Positions 4,283 through 6,949 of a DNA stretch of 6,949 bases are shown piece by piece. The notes beneath the pieces are model-generated. The model searched no databases, was not told the origin of the DNA, and saw only the letters and a program-made list of their open reading frames with translations. The stretch lies in NCBI GenBank assembly GCA_038211455.1, contig JBBQVP010000211.1:1-6949 (forward strand), in the 5' to 3' direction. The translations under genes were made by a program, and so were the position numbers. Numbering within the stretch: position 1 is the first letter of the stretch; each line of letters begins with the position of its first letter. Source of the DNA: SZAS-79 sp038211455. Lineage in GTDB: Bacteria > Pseudomonadota > Gammaproteobacteria > Burkholderiales > SG8-39.

Positions 4283-5836
4283 ATGAGTGAAAAAATTCAA
4301 AGCATTCTTATCGTTGGCGGTGGCACGGCAGGCTGGATGGCGGCCTGCATCCTCAGCAAACGCGTGCCAGACATGAGCATCACCCTCATCGAATCGTCGG
4401 ACGTCCCGACGGTCGGGGTCGGCGAGGCGACGATTATCCGCATGGCCCGTTTCCTCCGCGACATGGGGCTGGGGGAGAAAAGCTGGATGACCGCCTGCAA
4501 CGCCACCTACAAGGAGGGCATTTATTTCAACGGGTTTCATTCCAAGGGCACGCACTACTGGCACCCGTTCCAATCCATCAACACCGACGTCACCGATATG
4601 TGGCTGCATCGCTACTACCAGGAGAGGCTTGAACCCAATTCCTACTTCGAGATGTGTTACGGCAACACGACGCGCAATGGCCGGAATCGCATCAACATCG
4701 AGAACAAGGTCAACTTCGACAAGATCGAGCGGATCGACTACACCTATCATCTGGATGCCGCGCTTTTCGCCCAGCACCTGAAGGAGAAAATCGCCAAGCC
4801 CGCTGGCGTCAGGCACGTCATCGACAACGTCACGGACGTCAAACTGGCCGAGAATGGCTGGGTCGCTGGCATCGTCACCGAAGGAAACGGCACCCTCGAG
4901 GCCGACCTTTACATCGACTGCTCGGGGTTCCGTTCGATGTTGCTGCAGGGCAAGCTGGAGGAGAAATTCGTCTCCTACCTGGACAAGTTACCCAACGACC
5001 GGGCGGTGGCGATGCGCGTGCCGTATTCCGACCCCAACCAGGAAATGCACCCGTTTACCTCTGCGACGGCGCTAGAGGCGGGCTGGGTCTGGAAGATCCC
5101 GCTGTGGCACCGGCTGGGAACCGGTTACGTCTACTCCAGCAGGCACAAAACGGAGAGCCAGGCCGAAGAGGAGCTGCGCAATCATCTCGGCGAGGAACGC
5201 GTCAGGCAACTGCCGGCGAATCACATCAAGATGCGCATCGGGCGTTGCGAAAGGACCTGGCGACACAACGTTGTGGCGATCGGCCTCGCCGCGGGGTTCG
5301 TGGAACCACTCGAATCCACCGGTATCGAACTGGCGCAGTTAGGCGCTGAATTACTGGCAGAGTCGCTGCTGGAGCGGCCCAGCCACGCAAGCATCTGCCA
5401 GCGCCTCTACAACGCCAAGATGCAGGTGATATTCGACGAGATCGCCGATTACATCCAGCTCCACTACATTCTGACCAACCGCGAAGATACCCCCTACTGG
5501 CACGACCAGAAGTATTCGGAGGCGCCACTACGCTTCGAAACGCTGGCCAAGCTGTCGCGACGCGAGTTGAGTTTTTCCAACGACGAGGCCGGTGACGTGT
5601 TCAGCAACACGGCGTGGAACAGCATTCTTATCGGCATGCGAAAGCTGCCGTTGCGCGAAAATTTGCCTCCGCTGGACGCGCGCAAGTATCGCGAAGCCTG
5701 CAAGGCGATGGATGACAATTTCCGTGCTGCCAAACGGCAAAGTGTGGAGATCTCCGAAGGACGCAAGAACCCCACCCACTTCGAGTTTCTCAGCAATACG
5801 GTCTATCAGGGCGCCGCGCGGCCCGACGCGGGCTGA
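4283..5836 (+). CDS. Flavin-dependent halogenase, tryptophan-halogenase family
   Basis: This complete 517-aa enzyme uses FADH2, O2 and halide to make HOX inside the protein and halogenate an electron-rich, often indolic, substrate. The Rossmann FAD loop is GGGTAGWMAA (12-21), followed by VPTVGVGEATI (41-51). The lysine that carries the halogenating species in PrnA/RebH corresponds to K77 in NATYKEGIYFNGF. The WxWxIP motif that suppresses monooxygenase chemistry is WVWKIP (268-273). The glutamate that acts with the lysine corresponds to E344 in EPLESTGIEL. Length is close to the usual 500-540. No signal peptide or membrane segment is seen, so it is cytoplasmic. The context KEG after the lysine differs from the KLG/KLGI of classical tryptophan halogenases. 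No flavin reductase, regulator or biosynthetic genes adjoin it, so substrate and halide preference stay open. Confidence 0.93.
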   Translation: MSEKIQSILIVGGGTAGWMAACILSKRVPDMSITLIESSDVPTVGVGEATIIRMARFLRDMGLGEKSWMTACNATYKEGIYFNGFHSKGTHYWHPFQSINTDVTDMWLHRYYQERLEPNSYFEMCYGNTTRNGRNRINIENKVNFDKIERIDYTYHLDAALFAQHLKEKIAKPAGVRHVIDNVTDVKLAENGWVAGIVTEGNGTLEADLYIDCSGFRSMLLQGKLEEKFVSYLDKLPNDRAVAMRVPYSDPNQEMHPFTSATALEAGWVWKIPLWHRLGTGYVYSSRHKTESQAEEELRNHLGEERVRQLPANHIKMRIGRCERTWRHNVVAIGLAAGFVEPLESTGIELAQLGAELLAESLLERPSHASICQRLYNAKMQVIFDEIADYIQLHYILTNREDTPYWHDQKYSEAPLRFETLAKLSRRELSFSNDEAGDVFSNTAWNSILIGMRKLPLRENLPPLDARKYREACKAMDDNFRAAKRQSVEISEGRKNPTHFEFLSNTVYQGAARPDAG

Positions 5837-5912
5837 GACCGGGCGGGTTCCGGCAACGTGGTGGCGCCCCGGGACGGGTGCGCCTCTGACTCCACTGCGT
5901 CTCGGCGACAAA

Positions 5913-5932
5913 AGCCAGGCTCCATCCTGGCT
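5913..5932. repeat. Inverted repeat, 7-bp stem
   Basis: AGCCAGG (5913-5919) and CCTGGCT (5926-5932) pair around the loop CTCCAT. The hairpin lies soon after the halogenase gene but is followed by GCGCCTCC, not T residues, so it may be a weak or Rho-assisted 3' end or have no role. Confidence 0.3.
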
Positions 5933-5958
5933 GCGCCTCCCCACTCCCTGACTGCCCT

Positions 5959-5978
5959 CCATCCGAAGCATCGGATGG
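5959..5978. repeat. Inverted repeat, 8-bp stem
   Basis: CCATCCGA (5959-5966) and TCGGATGG (5971-5978) pair perfectly around AGCA. A broken T-run (CAACAATTT) follows on the plus strand, so it could be a weak halogenase terminator. Confidence 0.35.
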
Positions 5979-6123
5979 CAACAATTTGGCTGGAAGACGG
6001 CTCTGGACAAGGACATATCGCAAAACTTGGCAATAATCGGATGCGCGAAAAGGTGCATGCTCCGGCGCTCCCCGGCCGCGCGAAAACCGGGTCAAGCACC
6101 CCATGCGCACGCGACGCAGCCCG

Positions 6124-6153
6124 AAAAAAAACGGGCGTCTTTCGACGCCCGTT
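6124..6153 (-). terminator. Intrinsic terminator of the porin gene
   Basis: Read on the minus strand, a stem of AACGGGCGTC and its complement (6153-6144 with 6139-6130), closed by a four-base loop GAAA (6143-6140), is followed by a run of T residues (to 6124). It lies about 48 bases after the porin stop at 6202. The plus-strand side has no T-run, so it acts for the minus strand. Confidence 0.85.
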
Positions 6154-6201
6154 CAGGACTTCTTCTCAGCCGGATTGCTCCGGCTTCAACCGAAACGCGT
6201 C

Positions 6202-6948
6202 TTAGAACGCGTGGCGGAGGGTTGCTGCAAACAGGCGGGGATCTTCTCCAGCCGTTGCCGCAATCGCGGAGTTGCCCAGCGACGTGCCCGTAAAGAAGTT
6301 GTACGAGGCGCCTGTGTCGTTGGTGATCTTGGCGTAGGTCAGGCCCACCGAAGTGCGCTTGGACAGCGAGTACTGGTAGGACATGGCAAACATCTTCGCG
6401 CCGTCCTGGACAGCAGTCTTCTTGTCGTCACGTGCCTTGGTGTAGTGCGCATGGAAGCCGTGCGGCCCCATGTTGTACGACACCGGGAACGACCATGCCG
6501 TACGCTCGCTGATGTCGCCAACGCCCGTCGTTGCAGTGATCGTCGACTTGTCCCACGCCAGACCCAGCTTGAAGCCGGCAATGTTGAACGAGCCGTACAG
6601 ACGGTTCGACTTCTGGTCAGCCGTCGCGAGCGTCGCGCCGCCACCGTCGTTCTTGCCGCGGAAGTAGCTCCAGCCCACATTGAAGTTCGAGCCCCGGAAG
6701 TTCGGGTTCAGGTTCCAGGAATTGCCTTTGCGAACCGTGCTCAGCGAATCGGCCTGGGTGTTGTTCGGGCCGTTCGTCGAATACGCGCCGCTGATCGTGA
6801 AGCCACCGAAGTTCGGCGAGGTGTACTGCATGACCTGCGCCAGACGCGACGTGACCGCGATCGCCTGCGTGCCGCCACCGGCCGACGCGAGCAGCGAGAC
6901 GCTGTCGGCGCGAAGATCGCCGGCCAGGTTTGTCAGGTCGCTTTCACG
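6202..6948 (-). CDS. Gram-negative trimeric porin, C-terminal part (5' end beyond window)
   Basis: The last 248 residues of an outer-membrane general porin of the betaproteobacterial (Porin_4/OmpC-like) type, which forms passive diffusion channels for small solutes. The frame is open to the right edge, beginning RESDLTNLAGDLRADSV, so the gene continues outside the window; the ATG at 6831 is internal. Alternating polar/hydrophobic strands are clear: VMQYTSPNFGGFTISGAYS, NFNVGWSYFRG, NRLYGSFNIAGFKLGLAWD, FPVSYNMGPHGFHAHYTKA, FAMSYQYSLSKRTSVGLTYA. The protein ends LFAATLRHAF, with the terminal Phe that the Bam machinery recognises. An intrinsic terminator follows. Nothing indicates decay in the visible part. 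Specificity cannot be told from this portion. Confidence 0.92.
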   Translation of the reverse strand, partial: RESDLTNLAGDLRADSVSLLASAGGGTQAIAVTSRLAQVMQYTSPNFGGFTISGAYSTNGPNNTQADSLSTVRKGNSWNLNPNFRGSNFNVGWSYFRGKNDGGGATLATADQKSNRLYGSFNIAGFKLGLAWDKSTITATTGVGDISERTAWSFPVSYNMGPHGFHAHYTKARDDKKTAVQDGAKMFAMSYQYSLSKRTSVGLTYAKITNDTGASYNFFTGTSLGNSAIAATAGEDPRLFAATLRHAF

Positions 6949-6949
6949 G

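Larger units (their letters stand above)
5837..6123. other. Intergenic region between halogenase and porin, convergent
   Basis: No frame here reads like a protein. Two hairpins are present (listed separately) 76 and 122 bases after the halogenase stop. Neither has a T-tract, so a clear halogenase terminator was not found. Confidence 0.5.

Noticed and set aside
4232..4816. 194-codon minus-strand open frame
   Set aside because: It is antisense to the halogenase, a mirror frame produced by codon bias.
4654..5349. 231-codon plus-strand open frame
   Set aside because: A +1 shadow inside the halogenase with Arg/Gln-rich composition.

Overview
The window looks like a high-GC betaproteobacterium (Burkholderiales- or Rhodocyclales-like). 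The evidence is a Gram-negative trimeric porin ending in Phe, a di-iron Coq7 ubiquinone hydroxylase, and a decayed Bug/TctC-type solute receptor beside a CaiB/BaiF-like fragment. No lineage could be tested here, so this is inference from gene families.

Layout. Positions 1-400 hold broken remains on the minus strand: a CaiB/BaiF CoA-transferase-like tail that runs off the left edge, and the C-terminal part of a Bug-family receptor with two apparent one-base deletions. Positions 420-1099 hold an intact vapBC toxin-antitoxin operon on the minus strand (AbrB-fold antitoxin, PIN toxin). Positions 1115-2195 hold no intact gene. They contain a 22-bp near-palindrome and a series of out-of-frame protein-like segments on the minus strand that look like an unidentified decayed gene. 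Positions 2199-2945 hold a second toxin-antitoxin operon on the plus strand: a perfect 23-bp operator-like palindrome, a Phd/YefM antitoxin and a PIN toxin. Positions 2946-3353 hold two more remnants: the end of a small hypothetical protein, and a diverged partial copy of the first vapBC locus with an 85-bp deletion. The left half is therefore a gene graveyard in which only the two toxin-antitoxin modules remain whole.

The right half looks like ordinary chromosome. coq7 (minus) and a flavin-dependent halogenase of the tryptophan-halogenase family (plus, complete, 517 aa) are divergently transcribed from a 235-bp gap. A porin gene on the minus strand runs off the right edge and has a strong intrinsic terminator after its stop codon.

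Working together: each antitoxin/toxin pair forms its own unit (GTGA overlap in the first, 6-nt gap in the second). The halogenase has no flavin reductase or biosynthetic partner in the window, so its substrate cannot be told from context. I see no CRISPR array, tRNA, rRNA or intact insertion sequence. The best leads for follow-up are the stand-alone halogenase, the microhomology-deleted vapBC copy, and the two palindromes that share the same outer hexamers.
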